Of a stretch of 64,000 nucleotides of DNA, positions 20,543 through 33,633 are shown one piece after another. A program made the position numbers and the translations under genes. The notes beneath the pieces were generated by a model, which saw only the letters and a list, made by a program, of their open reading frames with translations, ran no database searches and had not been told where the DNA came from. The DNA is from Sophora flavescens. Its lineage: Eukaryota > Streptophyta > Magnoliopsida > Fabales > Fabaceae. Within the stretch, counting starts at the first letter, position 1. Every line of letters starts with the position of its first letter. The DNA lies in assembly GCA_030762895.1 (NCBI GenBank), contig JAUPTC010000056.1:80281-144280 (forward strand). Reading direction: 5' to 3'.

Positions 20543-22410
20543 TGATGCAAACCAAGGATGATGTCCAATTTGAGGCCAAATTAATATTTTTGATGAAAAT
20601 TTTATTTTCATTGTGGTGAACCCGGATGCTTGATTTGGTCAGATCTTGAGCTACGAATCTCTGATTGATGCATTCTTTAGTGCGTTGGAAAGCTTAGGGA
20701 ATTATCTACAAATCATATCTCAGGCCTCTTGACCAAATTCGGCTTCTATCATGGTGAAAAAGGGCTGCAAGTTTAATACGAATTCTTGGACCTTAAATGA
20801 GTTATATGTTAATTGGGCTACACTAAGCTTGATGAATGAGCAAGGCCCATTATGAATGGTGGCTGGCACGTTTTTGGAACTTACAAAGGAGATCAACCTT
20901 TGGCTTGCATGCCTAGGTAACTCCTTTAGAAGTTATGGAACCACTTTTATTATTTTCTTAAGTAGGATAGTTATGTTCTTTTAATAACCACTTAGTGGAG
21001 AGTTATGTCTAGTTATTAGGAGTTTATGTCATCTTATGATGACCTTTTGTTTTTATTTCCCTATGCTATATGTACACACCTATTACATGATGAATGATAA
21101 CTTTGAGTTCATTTTGGATTGATTCCAATTGTGAGAGTGTTTTCTCTCTTGGGTTCTTCATTGAGCCAACCCTTGTTCTTATCAAGAATCCAAGATTCTT
21201 GTGGCGAACCTCACATTGGCTTATCAAATCCCCTTGGATTTGTGGCGCCTACCTCCCATTTCTCATCTTATCCAATTTTGTATTTCATCTTCTTCTATAA
21301 TTTTTTGGGTCACTCAAGGATAGATCCGAAAATATATTTGTACCTTGTTAGGATCATATCATTTGGTATCGAGCCATCCTTCCTAGAGTGACTTATGATT
21401 TTGTTTTTTCAACTTTTTTCGGAAGTTTGAATTTTTCTTAGCGGGTTCTTCATGGAGTCACTAATGAAGAAAAATGATGCCAAGAAAATGGAGGATCTTT
21501 TCTATCCTAGATGCTATGTGAAGGACAAGATATGTAGCTTGGTCATTGATAGAAAGGGTTACATCAACCTAGCTAGTACCACCATGGTGAAAAAGTTGGG
21601 ACTTCCTCTTCTAGAGCATCCACAACCGTATGTCATTTGGGGCATCCCGGAGTTTAGTGATTTCGGTGACGTGATGGTGAACAAACAAGTACGAGTGCCA
21701 TTCGGATTGGGAGATATGAGGATGAGGTGTTATGTGATGCGGTGCCTATAGAAACAAGGCACTTGGTACTTGGGCGTCCTTGGAGAGCTGAACGAGAAGC
21801 GAAATATGATGTCTACAACAATAGGTACTCATTTGTATTTAATAATCGTAAAATTACTCTTGGATCATTGTCACCAAAACAAGTGTATGAAGATCAAATG
21901 TACTTGAAAGGAGAGAGTGAGAAAAAAAGAATGATTGAGAAAACAATAAATGAAGAGTGTTCGGTGAATGAGGAAAGCAAAGAAGGAGAAGTAATAAAAA
22001 AGAAAGCCATGAGAAAAAGGTAGAAGAAAAGGGAATGGAGGAAAACAAACAGAATGAAAAAGATGTTGAGAAAAAGGTGGAGACTGCATTTTTTGAAGGG
22101 TAAAATAAAAAGAAAAAAATTGAGGCAAAGGTTGAAAGAAGAATTGAGAGTCTTCCTATAAAAGAAAATAAGGTGAAGGGAGCAATGTTGGCAAGGCAGC
22201 CTGTATATACCTTTCTATGTAAAGATGCTTGTTTGACTACTAATGCAAACTCTTTGCCTAGAGGTGATGACTCTATTTTGAAGAAGTTGAAGAAACAATT
22301 CCAAGAGAGGTGCCCCATGGATTCAAAATGGTTGTGTTTGAACCCGGAGGATAAAGAAGACTCCTTAAGGCAATAAATTCGAGGTCGAATTCTTTTCAAG
22401 AGGGAGGGAA
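20543..22410 (+). mobile_element. array unit 6 (long form, recombinant markers)
   Basis: LTR 20543-21361, PBS with the one-base deletion (TATCGAGCC). The internal region is long but has the N8 codon otherwise typical of short units, suggesting a crossover between forms. Second ORF 22173-22376. Confidence 0.9.
21452..22105 (+). pseudogene. protease-like ORF, frameshifted, array unit 6
   Basis: One C is lost in CCATTCCGG (about 21703), so the frame breaks after residue 83 (first frame 21452-21751, continuing 21727-22023). A second shift occurs in the A run near 22000. Confidence 0.7.
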
Positions 22411-24279
22411 TGATGCAAACCAAGGATGATGTCCAATTTGAGGCCAAATTAATATTTTTGATGAAAATTTTATTTTCATTGTGGTGAACCCGTATGCTTG
22501 ATTTGGTCAGATCTTGAGCTACGAATCTCTGATTGATGCATTCTTTAGTGCGTTGGAAAGCTTAGGGAATTATCTACAAATCATATCTCAGGCCTCTTGA
22601 CCAAATTCGGCTTCTATCATGGTGAAAAAGGGCTGCAAGTTTAATACGAATTCTTGGACCTTAAATGAGTTATATGTTAATTGGGCTACACTAAGCTTGA
22701 TGAATGAGCAAGGCCCATTATGAATGGTGGCTGGCACGTTTTTGGAACTTACAAAGGAGATCAACCTTTGGCTTGCATGCCTAGGTAACTCCTTTAGAAG
22801 TTATGGAACCACTTTTATTATTTTCTTAAGTAGGATAGTTATGTTCTTTTAATAACCACTTAGTGGAGAGTTATGTCTAGTTATTAGGAGTTTATGTCAT
22901 CTTATGATGACCTTTTGTTTTTATTTCCCTATGCTATATGTACACACCTATTACATGATGTAAATTTGAGTTCATTTTGGATTGATTCCAATTGTGAGAG
23001 TGTTTTCTCTCTTGGGTTCTTCATTGAGCCAACCCTTGTTCTTATCAAGAATCCAAGATTCTTGTGGCGAACCTCACATTGGCTTATCAAATCCCCTTGG
23101 ATTTGTGGCGCCTACCTCCCATTTCTCATCTTATCCAATTTTGTATTTCATCTTCTTCTATAATTTTCTTTGGGTCACTCAAGGATAGATCCGAAAATAT
23201 ATTTGTACCTTGTTAGGATCATATCATTTGGTATCAGAGCCATCCTTCCTAGAGTGACTTATGATTTTGTTTTTTCAACTTTTTTTCGGAAGTTTGAATT
23301 TTTCTTAGCGGGTTCTTCATGGAGTCACTAATGAAGAAAACTGATGCCAAGAAAATGGAGGATCTTTTCTATCCTAGATGCTATGTGAAGGACAAGATAT
23401 GTAGCTTGGTCATTGATAGAAAGGGTTACATCAACCTAGCTAGTACCACCATGGTGAAAAAGTTGGGACTTCCTCTTCTAGAGCATCCACAACCGTATGT
23501 CATTTGGGGCATCCCGGAGTTTAGTGATTTCGGTGACGTGATGGTGAACAAACAAGTACGAGTGCCATTCCGGATTGGGAGATATGAGGATGAGGTGTTA
23601 TGTGATGCGGTGCCTATAGAAACAAGGCACTTGGTACTTGGGCGTCCTTGGAGAGCTGAACGAGAAGCGAAATATGATGTCTACAACAATAGGTACTCAT
23701 TTGTATTTAATAATCGTAAAATTACTCTTGGATCATTGTCACCAAAACAAGTGTATGAAGATCAAATGTACTTGAAAGGAGAGAGTGAGAAAAAAAGAAT
23801 GATTGAGAAAACAATAAATGAAGAGTGTTCGGTGAATGAGGAAAGCAAAGAAGGAGAAGTAATAAAAAAAGAAAGCCATGAGAAAAAGGTAGAAGAAAAG
23901 GGAATGGAGGAAAACAAACAGAATGAAAAAGATGTTGAGAAAAAGGTGGAGACTGCATTTTTTGAAGGGTAAAATAAAAAGAAAAAAATTGAGGCAAAGG
24001 TTGAAAGAAGAATTGAGAGTCTTCCTATAAAAGAAAATAAGGTGAAGGGAGCAATGTTGGCAAGGCAGCCTGTATATATCTTTCTATGTAAATATGCTTG
24101 TTTGACTACTAATGCAAACTCTTTGCCTAGAGGTGATGACTCTATTTTGAAGAAGTTGAAGAAACAATTCCAAGAGAGGTGCCCCATGGATTCAAAATGG
24201 TTGTGTTTGAACCCGGAGGATAAAGAAGACTCCTTAAGGCAATAAATTCGAGGTCGAATTCTTTTCAAGAGGGAGGGAA
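22411..24279 (+). mobile_element. array unit 7 (long form)
   Basis: LTR 22411-23226, 816 bp because ATGATGTAAATTTGAG replaces ATGATGAATGATAACTTTGAG. Units 10 and 11 share this. PBS intact. Second ORF 24042-24245 with CKYACL, shared with unit 8. Confidence 0.92.
23319..23972 (+). CDS. protease-like protein, array unit 7
   Basis: 217 residues, majority form with T8, E90 and FFEG. Confidence 0.6.
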   Translation: MESLMKKTDAKKMEDLFYPRCYVKDKICSLVIDRKGYINLASTTMVKKLGLPLLEHPQPYVIWGIPEFSDFGDVMVNKQVRVPFRIGRYEDEVLCDAVPIETRHLVLGRPWRAEREAKYDVYNNRYSFVFNNRKITLGSLSPKQVYEDQMYLKGESEKKRMIEKTINEECSVNEESKEGEVIKKESHEKKVEEKGMEENKQNEKDVEKKVETAFFEG

Positions 24280-26153
24280 TGATGCAAACCAAGGATGATG
24301 TCCAATTTGAGGCCAAATTAATATTTTTGATGAAAATTTTATTTTCTTTGTGGTGAACCCGTATGCTTGATTTGGTCAGATCTTGAGCTACGAATCTCTG
24401 ATTGATGCATTCTTTAGTGCGTTGGAAAGCTTAGGGAATTATCTACAAATCATATCTCAGGCCTCTTGACCAAATTCGGCTTCTATCATGGTGAAAAAGG
24501 GCTGCAAGTTTAATACGAATTCTTGGACCTTAAATGAGTTATATGTTAATTGGGCTACACTAAGCTTGATGAATGAGCAAGGCCCATTATGAATGGTGGC
24601 TGGCACGTTTTTGGAACTTACAAAGGAGATCAACCTTTGGCTTGCATGCCTAGGTAACTCCTTTAGAAGTTACGGAACCACTTTTATTATTTTCTTAAGT
24701 AGGATAGTTATGTTCTTTTAATAACCACTTAGTGGAGAGTTATGTCTAGTTATTAGGAGTTTATGTCATCTTATGATGACCTTTGGTTTTTATTTCCCTA
24801 TGCTATATGTACACACCTATTACATGATGAATGATAACTTTGAGTTCATTTTGGATTGATTCCAATTGTGAGAGTGTTTTCTCTCTTGGGTTCTTCATTG
24901 AGCCAACCCTTGTTCTTATCAAGAATCCAAGATTCTTGTGGCGAACCTCACATTGGCTTATCAAATCCCCTTGGATTTGTGGCGCCTACCTCCCATTTCT
25001 CATCTTATCCAATTTTGTATTTCATCTTCTTCTATAATTTTCTTTGGGTCACTCAAGGATAGATCCGAAAATATATTTGTACCTTGTTAGGATCATATCA
25101 TTTGGTATCAGAGCCATCCTTCCTAGAGTGACTTATGATTTTGTTTTTTCAACTTTTTTTCGGAGGTTTGAATTTTTCTTAGCGGGTTCTTCATGGAGTC
25201 ACTAATGAAGAAAACTGATGCCAAGAAAATGGAGGATCTTTTCTATCCTAGATGCTATGTGAAGGACAAGATATGTAGCTTGGTCATTGATAGAAAGGGT
25301 TACATCAACCTAGCTAGTACCACCATGGTGAAAAAGTTGGGACTTCCTCTTCTAGAGCATCCACAACCGTATGTCATTTGGGGCATCCCGGAGTTTAGTG
25401 ATTTCGGTGACGTGATGGTGAACAAACAAGTACGAGTGCCATTCCGGATTGGGAGATATGAGGATGAGGTGTTATGTGATGCGGTGCCTATAGAAACAAG
25501 GCACTTGGTACTTGGGCGTCCTTGGAGAGCTGAACGAGAAGCGAAATATGATGTCTACAACAATAGGTACTCATTTGTATTTAATAATCGTAAAATTACT
25601 CTTGGATCATTGTCACCAAAACAAGTGTATGAAGATCAAATGTACTTGAAAGGAGAGAGTGAGAAAAAAAGAATGATTGAGAAAACAATAAATGAAGAGT
25701 GTTCGGTGAATGAGGAAAGCAAAGAAGGAGAAGTAATAAAAAAGAAAGCCATGAGAAAAAGGTAGAAGAAAAGGGAATGGAGGAAAACAAACGAGAATGA
25801 AAAAGATGTTGAGAAAAAGGTGGAGACTGCATTTTTTGAAGGGTAAAATAAAAAGAAAAAAATTGAGGCAAAGGTTGAAAGAAGAATTGAGAGTCTTCCT
25901 ATAAAAGAAAATAAGGTGAAGGGAGCAATGTTGGCAAGGCAGCCTGTATATATCTTTCTATGTAAATATGCTTGTTTGACTACTAATGCAAACTCTTTGC
26001 CTAGAGGTGATGACTCTATTTTGAAGAAGTTGAAGAAACAATTCCAAGAGAGGTGCCCCATGGATTCAAAATGGTTGTGTTTGAACCCGGAGGATAAAGA
26101 AGACTCCTTAAGGCAATAAATTCGAGGTCGAATTCTTTTCAAGAGGGAGGGAA
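24280..26153 (+). mobile_element. array unit 8 (long form)
   Basis: LTR 24280-25100 with TTTTCTTTGTGG (about 24343), shared only with the LTR of unit 9. PBS intact. Second ORF 25916-26119. Confidence 0.92.
25193..25846 (+). pseudogene. protease-like ORF, frameshift in A run, array unit 8
   Basis: The run after GTAATA is six A instead of seven, ending the frame at 25765 (190 residues). A base is gained near 25793 (AAACGAGAATG). The protease-like core is unaffected. Confidence 0.7.
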
Positions 26154-28027
26154 TGATGCAAACCAAGGATGATGTCCAATTTGAGGCCAAATTAATATTT
26201 TTGATGAAAATTTTATTTTCTTTGTGGTGAACCCGTATGCTTGATTTGGTCAGATCTTGAGCTACGAATCTCTGATTGATGCATTCTTTAGTGCGTTGGA
26301 AAGCTTAGGGAATTATCTACAAATCATATCTCAGGCCTCTTGACCAAATTCGGCTTCTATCATGGTGAAAAAGGGCTGCAAGTTTAATACGAATTCTTGG
26401 ACCTTAAATGAGTTATATGTTAATTGGGCTACACTAAGCTTGATGAATGAGCAAGGCCCATTATGAATGGTGGCTGGCACGTTTTTGGAACTTACAAAGG
26501 AGATCAACCTTTGGCTTGCATGCCTAGGTAACTCCTTTAGAAGTTACTGGAACCACTTTTATTATTTTCTTAAGTAGGATAGTTATGTTCTTTTAATAAC
26601 CACTTAGTGGAGAGTTATGTCTAGTTATTAGGAGTTTATGTCATCTTATGATGACCTTTGGTTTTTATTTCCCTATGCTATATGTACACACCTATTACAT
26701 GATGAATGATAACTTTGAGTTCATTTTGGATTGATTCCAATTGTGAGAGTGTTTTCTCTCTTGGGTTCTTCATTGAGCCAACCCTTGTTCTTATCAAGAA
26801 TCCAAGATTCTTGTGGCGAACCTCACATTGGCTTATCAAATCCCCTTGGATTTGTGGCGCCTACCTCCCATTTCTCATCTTATCCAATTTTGTATTTCAT
26901 CTTCTTCTATAATTTTTGTTGTCACTCAAGGATAGATCCGAAAATATATTTGTACCTTGTTAGGATCATATCATTTGGTATCGAGCCATCCTTCCAAGAG
27001 TGACTTATGATTTTGTTTTTTCAACTTTTTTTTCGGAGGTTTGAATTTTTCTTAGCGGGTTCTTCATGGAGTCACTAATGAAGAAAACCGATGCCAAGAA
27101 AATGGAGGATCTTTTCTATCCTAGATGCTATGTGAAGGACAAGATATGTAGCTTGGTCATTGATAGAAAGGGTTACATCAACCTAGCTAGTACCACCATG
27201 GTGAAAAAGTTGGGACTTCCTCTTCTAGAGCATCCACAACCGTATGTCATTTGGGGCATCCCGGAGTTTAGTGATTTCGGTGACGTGATGGTGAACAAAC
27301 AAGTACGAGTGCCATTCCGGATTGGGAGATATGAGGATGAGGTGTTATGTGATGCGGTGCCTATAGAAACAAGGCACTTGGTACTTGGGCGTCCTTGGAG
27401 AGCTGAACGAGAAGCGAAATATGATGTCTACAACAATAGGTACTCATTTGTATTTAATAATCGTAAAATTACTCTTGGATCATTGTCACCAAAACAAGTG
27501 TATGAAGATCAAATGTACTTGAAAGGAGAGAGTGAGAAAAAAAGAATGATTGAGAAAACAATAAATGAAGAGTGTTCGGTGAATGAGGAAAGCAAAGAAG
27601 GAGAAGTAATAAAAAAAAGAAAGCCATGAGAAAAAGGTAGAAGAAAAGGGAATGGAGGAAAACAAACAGAATGAAAAAGATGTTGAGAAAAAGGTGGAGA
27701 CTGCATTTTTTGAAGGGTAAAATAAAAAGAAAAAAATTGAGGCAAAGGTTGAAAGAAGAATTGAGAGTCTTCCTATAAAAGAAAATAAGGTGAAGGGAGC
27801 AATGTTGGCAAGGCAGCCTGTATATATCTTTCTATGTAAAGATGCTTGTTTGACTACTAATGCAAACTCTTTGCCTAGAGGTGATGACTCTATTTTGAAG
27901 AAGTTGAAGAAACAATTCCAAGAGAGGTGCCCCATGGATTCAAAATGGTTGTGTTTGAACCCGGAGGATAAAGAAGACTCCTTAAGGCAATAAATTCGAG
28001 GTCGAATTCTTTTCAAGAGGGAGGGAA
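26154..28027 (+). mobile_element. array unit 9 (long form)
   Basis: LTR 26154-26973, PBS with the one-base deletion. An extra T in GTTACTGGAACC (about 26546). Second ORF 27790-27993. Confidence 0.92.
27066..27718 (+). pseudogene. protease-like ORF, frameshift in A run, array unit 9
   Basis: Eight A instead of seven end the frame at 27629 (187 residues). It uses ACC for T8, as units 10, 11 and 12 do, marking a neighbouring subgroup. Confidence 0.7.
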
Positions 28028-29893
28028 TGATGCAAACCAAGGATGATGTCCAATTTGAGGCCAAATTAATATTTTTGATGAAAATTTTATTTTCATTGTG
28101 GTGAACCCGTATGCTTGATTTGGTCAGATCTTGAGCTACGAATCTCTGATTGATGCATTCTTTAGTGCGTTGGAAAGCTTAGGGAATTATCTACAAATCA
28201 TATCTCAGGCCTCTTGACCAAATTCGGCTTCTATCATGGTGAAAAAGGGCTGCAAGTTTAATACGAATTCTTGGACCTTAAATGAGTTATATGTTAATTG
28301 GGCTACACTAAGCTTGATGAATGAGCAAGGCCCATTATGAATGGTGGCTGGCACGTTTTTGGAACTTACAAAGGAGATCAACCTTTGGCTTGCATGCCTA
28401 GGTAACTCCTTTAGAAGTTATGGAACCACTTTTATTATTTTCTTAAGTAGGATAGTTATGTTCTTTTAATAACCACTTAGTGGAGAGTTATGTCTAGTTA
28501 TTAGGAGTTTATGTCATCTTATGATGACCTTTTGTTTTTATTTCCCTATGCTATATGTACACACCTATTACATGATGTAAATTTGAGTTCATTTTGGATT
28601 GATTCCAATTGTGAGAGTGTTTTCTCTCTTGGGTTCTTCATTGAGCCAACCCTTGTTCTTATCAAGAATCCAAGATTCTTGTGGCGAACCTCACATTGGC
28701 TTATCAAATCCCCTTGGATTTGTGGCGCCTACCTCCCATTTCTCATCTTATCCAATTTTGTATTTCATCTTCTTCTATAATTTTTCTTTGGGTCACTCAA
28801 GGATAGATCCGAAAATATATTTGTACCTTGTTAGGATCATATCATTTGGTATCGAGCCATCCTTCCTAGAGTGACTTATGATTTTGTTTTTTCAACTTTT
28901 TTCGGAAGTTTGAATTTTTCTTAGCGGGTTCTTCATGGAGTCACTAATGAAGAAAACCGATGCCAAGAAAATGGAGGATCTTTTCTATCCTAGATGCTAT
29001 GTGAAGGACAAGATATGTAGCTTGGTCATTGATAGAAAGGGTTACATCAACCTAGCTAGTACCACCATGGTGAAAAAGTTGGGACTTCCTCTTCTAGAGC
29101 ATCCACAACCGTATGTCATTTGGGGCATCCCGGAGTTTAGTGATTTCGGTGACGTGATGGTGAACAAACAAGTACGAGTGCCATTCCGGATTGGGAGATA
29201 TGAGGATGAGGTGTTATGTGATGCGGTGCCTATAGAAACAAGGCACTTGGTACTTGGGCGTCCTTGGAGAGCTGAACGAGAAGCGAAATATGATGTCTAC
29301 AACAATAGGTACTCATTTGTATTTAATAATCGTAAAATTACTCTTGGATCATTGTCACCAAAACAAGTGTATGAAGATCAAATGTACTTGAAAGGAGAGA
29401 GTGAGAAAAAAAGAATGATTGAGAAAACAATAAATGAAGAGTGTTCGGTGAATGAGGAAAGCAAAGAAGGAGAAGTAATAAAAAAGAAAGCCATGAGAAA
29501 AAGGTAGAAGAAAAGGGAATGGAGGAAAACAAACAGAATGAAAAAGATGTTGAGAAAAAGGTGGAGACTGCATTTTTGAAGGGTAAAATAAAAAGAAAAA
29601 AATTGAGGCAAAGGTTGAAAGAAGAATTGAGAGTCTTCCTATAAAAGAAAATAAGGTGAAGGGAGCAATGTTGGCAAGGCAGCCTGTATATATCTTTCTA
29701 TGTAAAGATGCTTGTTTGACTACTAATGCAAACTCTTTGCCTAGAGGTGATGACTCTATTTTGAAGAAGTTGAAGAAACAATTCCAAGAGAGGTGCCCCA
29801 TGGATTCAAAATGGTTGTGTTTGAACCCGGAGGATAAAGAAGACTCCTTAAGGCAATAAATTCGAGGTCGAATTCTTTTCAAGAGGGAGGGAA
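28028..29893 (+). mobile_element. array unit 10 (long form)
   Basis: LTR 28028-28844 with the ATGATGTAAATTTGAG marker. PBS with the one-base deletion. Second ORF 29656-29859. Confidence 0.92.
28935..29584 (+). pseudogene. protease-like ORF, frameshift in A run, array unit 10
   Basis: Six A end the frame at 29507 (190 residues). One T is also missing in GCATTTTTGAAGG near 29572. Confidence 0.7.
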
Positions 29894-31760
29894 TGATGCA
29901 AACCAAGGATGATGTCCAATTTGAGGCCAAATTAATATTTTTGATGAAAATTTTATTTTCATTGTGGTGAACCCGTATGCTTGATTTGGTCAGATCTTGA
30001 GCTACGAATCTCTGATTGATGCATTCTTTAGTGCGTTGGAAAGCTTAGGGAATTATCTACAAATCATATCTCAGGCCTCTTGACCAAATTCGGCTTCTAT
30101 CATGGTGAAAAAGGGCTGCAAGTTTAATACGAATTCTTGGACCTTAAATGAGTTATATGTTAATTGGGCTACACTAAGCTTGATGAATGAGCAAGGCCCA
30201 TTATGAATGGTGGCTGGCACGTTTTGGAACTTACAAAGGAGATCAACCTTTGGCTTGCATGCCTAGGTAACTCCTTTAGAAGTTATGGAACCACTTTTAT
30301 TATTTTCTTAAGTAGGATAGTTATGTTCTTTTTAATAACCACTTAGTGGAGAGTTATGTCTAGTTATTAGGAGTTTATGTCATCTTATGATGACCTTTTG
30401 TTTTTATTTCCCTATGCTATATGTACACACCTATTACATGATGTAAATTTGAGTTCATTTTGGATTGATTCCAATTGTGAGAGTGTTTTCTCTCTTGGGT
30501 TCTTCATTGAGCCAACCCTTGTTCTTATCAAGAATCCAAGATTCTTGTGGCGAACCTCACATTGGCTTATCAAATCCCCTTGGATTTGTGGCGCCTACCT
30601 CCCATTTCTCATCTTATCCAATTTTGTATTTCATCTTCTTCTATAATTTTTTTGGTCACTCAAGGATAGATCCGAAAATATATTTGTACCTTGTTAGGAT
30701 CATATCATTTGGTATCAGAGCCATCCTTCCTAGAGTGACTTATGATTTTGTTTTTTCAACTTTTTTTCGGAAGTTTGAATTTTTCTTAGCGGGTTCTTCA
30801 TGGAGTCACTAATGAAGAAAACCGATGCCAAGAAAATGGAGGATCTTTTCTATCCTAGATGCTATGTGAAGGACAAGATATGTAGCTTGGTCATTGATAG
30901 AAAGGGTTACATCAACCTAGCTAGTACCACCATGGTGAAAAAGTTGGGACTTCCTCTTCTAGAGCATCCACAACCGTATGTCATTTGGGGCATCCCGGAG
31001 TTTAGTGATTTCGGTGACGTGATGGTGAACAAACAAGTACGAGTGCCATTCCGGATTGGGAGATATGAGGATGAGGTGTTATGTGATGCGGTGCCTATAG
31101 AAACAAGGCACTTGGTACTTGGGCGTCCTTGGAGAGCTGAACGAGAAGCGAAATATGATGTCTACAACAATAGGTACTCATTTGTATTTAATAATCGTAA
31201 AATTACTCTTGGATCATTGTCACCAAAACAAGTGTATGAAGATCAAATGTACTTGAAAGGAGAGAGTGAGAAAAAAAGAATGATTGAGAAAACAATAAAT
31301 GAAGAGTGTTCGGTGAATGAGGAAAGCAAAGAAGGAGAAGTAATAAAAAAAGAAAGCCATGAGAAAAAGGTAGAAGAAAAGGGAATGGAGGAAAACAAAC
31401 AGAATGAAAAAGATGTTGAGAAAAAGGTGGAGACTGCATTATTTGAAGGGTAAAATAAAAAGAAAAAAATTGAGGCAAAGGTTGAAAGAAGAATTGAGAG
31501 TCTTCCTATAAAAGAAAATAAGGTGAAGGGAGCAATGTTGGCAAGGCAGCCTGTATATATCTTTCTATGTAAAGATGCTTGTTTGACTACTAATGCAAAC
31601 TCTTTGCCTAGAGGTGATGACTCTATTTTGAAGAAGTTGAAGAAACAATTCCAAGAGAGGTGCCCCATGGATTCAAAATGGTTGTGTTTGAACCCGGAGG
31701 ATAAAGAAGACTCCTTAAGGCAATAAATTCGAGGTCGAATTCTTTTCAAGAGGGAGGGAA
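29894..31760 (+). mobile_element. array unit 11 (long form)
   Basis: LTR 29894-30707 with the ATGATGTAAATTTGAG marker. PBS intact. Second ORF 31523-31726. Confidence 0.92.
30800..31453 (+). CDS. protease-like protein, array unit 11
   Basis: 217 residues ending ALFEG instead of AFFEG; otherwise the majority form. Confidence 0.6.
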   Translation: MESLMKKTDAKKMEDLFYPRCYVKDKICSLVIDRKGYINLASTTMVKKLGLPLLEHPQPYVIWGIPEFSDFGDVMVNKQVRVPFRIGRYEDEVLCDAVPIETRHLVLGRPWRAEREAKYDVYNNRYSFVFNNRKITLGSLSPKQVYEDQMYLKGESEKKRMIEKTINEECSVNEESKEGEVIKKESHEKKVEEKGMEENKQNEKDVEKKVETALFEG

Positions 31761-33633
31761 TGATGCAAACCAAGGATGATGTCCAATTTGAGGCCAAATT
31801 AATATTTTTGATGAAAATTTTATTTTCATTGTGGTGAACCCGTATGCTTGATTTGGTCAGATCTTGAGCTACGAATCTCTGATTGATGCATTCTTTAGTG
31901 CGTTGGAAAGCTTAGGGAATTATCTACAAATCATATCTCAGGCCTCTTGACCAAATTCGGCTTCTATCATGGTGAAAAAGGGCTGCAAGTTTAATACGAA
32001 TTCTTGGACCTTAAATGAGTTATATGTTAATTGGGCTACACTAAGCTTGATGAATGAGCAAGGCCCATTATGAATGGTGGCTGGCACGTTTTTGGAACTT
32101 ACAAAGGAGATCAACCTTTGGCTTGCATGCCTAGGTAACTCCTTTAGAAGTTCTGGAACCACTTTTATTATTTTCTTAAGTAGGATAGTTATGTTCTTTT
32201 AATAACCACTTAGTGGAGAGTTATGTCTAGTTATTAGGAGTTTATGTCATCTTATGATGACCTTTGGTTTTTATTTCCCTATGCTATATGTACACACCTA
32301 TTACATGATGAATGATAACTTTGAGTTCATTTTGGATTGATTCCAATTGTGAGAGTGTTTTCTCTCTTGGGTTCTTCATTGAGCCAACCCTTGTTCTTAT
32401 CAAGAATCCAAGATTCTTGTGGCGAACCTCACATTGGCTTATCAAATCCCCTTGGATTTGTGGCGCCTACCTCCCATTTCTCATCTTATCCAATTTTGTA
32501 TTTCATCTTCTTCTATAATTTTCTTTGGGTCACTCAAGGATAGATCCGAAAATATATTTGTACCTTGTTAGGATCATATCATTTGGTATCAGAGCCATCC
32601 TTCCTAGAGTGACTTATGATTTTGTTTTTTCAACTTTTTTGGAGGTTTGAATTTTTCTTAGCGGGTTCTTCATGGAGTCACTAATGAAGAAAACCGATGC
32701 CAAGAAAATGGAGGATCTTTTCTATCCTAGATGCTATGTGAAGGACAAGATATGTAGCTTGGTCATTGATAGAAAGGGTTACATCAACCTAGCTAGTACC
32801 ACCATGGTGAAAAAGTTGGGACTTCCTCTTCTAGAGCATCCACAACCGTATGTCATTTGGGGCATCCCCGGAGTTTAGTGATTTCGGTGACGTGATGGTG
32901 AACAAACAAGTACGAGTGCCATTCCGGATTGGGAGATATGAGGATGAGGTGTTATGTGATGCGGTGCCTATAGAAACAAGGCACTTGGTACTTGGGCGTC
33001 CTTGGAGAGCTGAACGAGAAGCGAAATATGATGTCTACAACAATAGGTACTCATTTGTATTTAATAATCGTAAAATTACTCTTGGATCATTGTCACCAAA
33101 ACAAGTGTATGAAGATCAAATGTACTTGAAAGGAGAGAGTGAGAAAAAAAGAATGATTGAGAAAACAATAAATGAAGAGTGTTCGGTGAATGAGGAAAGC
33201 AAAGAAGTATAAGTAATCATAAAAGAAAGCCTTGAGAAAATGGTAGAAGAACAGGGAATTGAGGAAAACAACCAGAATGAAAAAGATGTTGAGAAAAAGG
33301 TGGAGACTGCATTCTTTGAAGGGGAAAATAAAAAGAAAAAAATTGAGGCAAAGGTTGAAAGAAGAATTGAGAGTCTTCCTATAAAAGAAAATAAGGTGAA
33401 GGGAGCAATGTTGGCAAGGCAGCCTGTATATATCTTTCTATGTAAAGATGCTTGTTTGACTACTAATGCAAACTCTTTGCCTAGAGGTGATGACTCTATT
33501 TTGAAGAAGTTGAAGAAACAATTCCAAGAGAGGTGCCCCATGGATTCAAAATGGTTGTGTTTGAACCCGGAGGATAAAGAAGACTCCTTAAGGCAATAAA
33601 TTCGAGGTCGAATTCTTTTCAAGAGGGAGGGAA
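31761..33633 (+). mobile_element. array unit 12 (long form, divergent patch)
   Basis: LTR 31761-32581, PBS intact. Between about 33209 and 33325 it carries about ten substitutions absent from the other units. One of them turns the common TAA stop into GAA, joining the two ORFs (33240-33599 is open across it). Confidence 0.9.
32672..33599 (+). pseudogene. protease-like ORF with ancestral read-through tail, array unit 12
   Basis: An extra C in CATCCCCGGAG (about 32870) shifts the frame after residue 65, and a TAA near 33210 ends the second piece. Downstream the frame is open through FFEGENKKKK and on to SLRQ at 33599. This shows that the array's two ORFs were originally one longer Gag-Pro C-terminal region. 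The ARQPVYIF segment matches SRQPQFIF in the intact TR-GAG protein. Confidence 0.7.
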
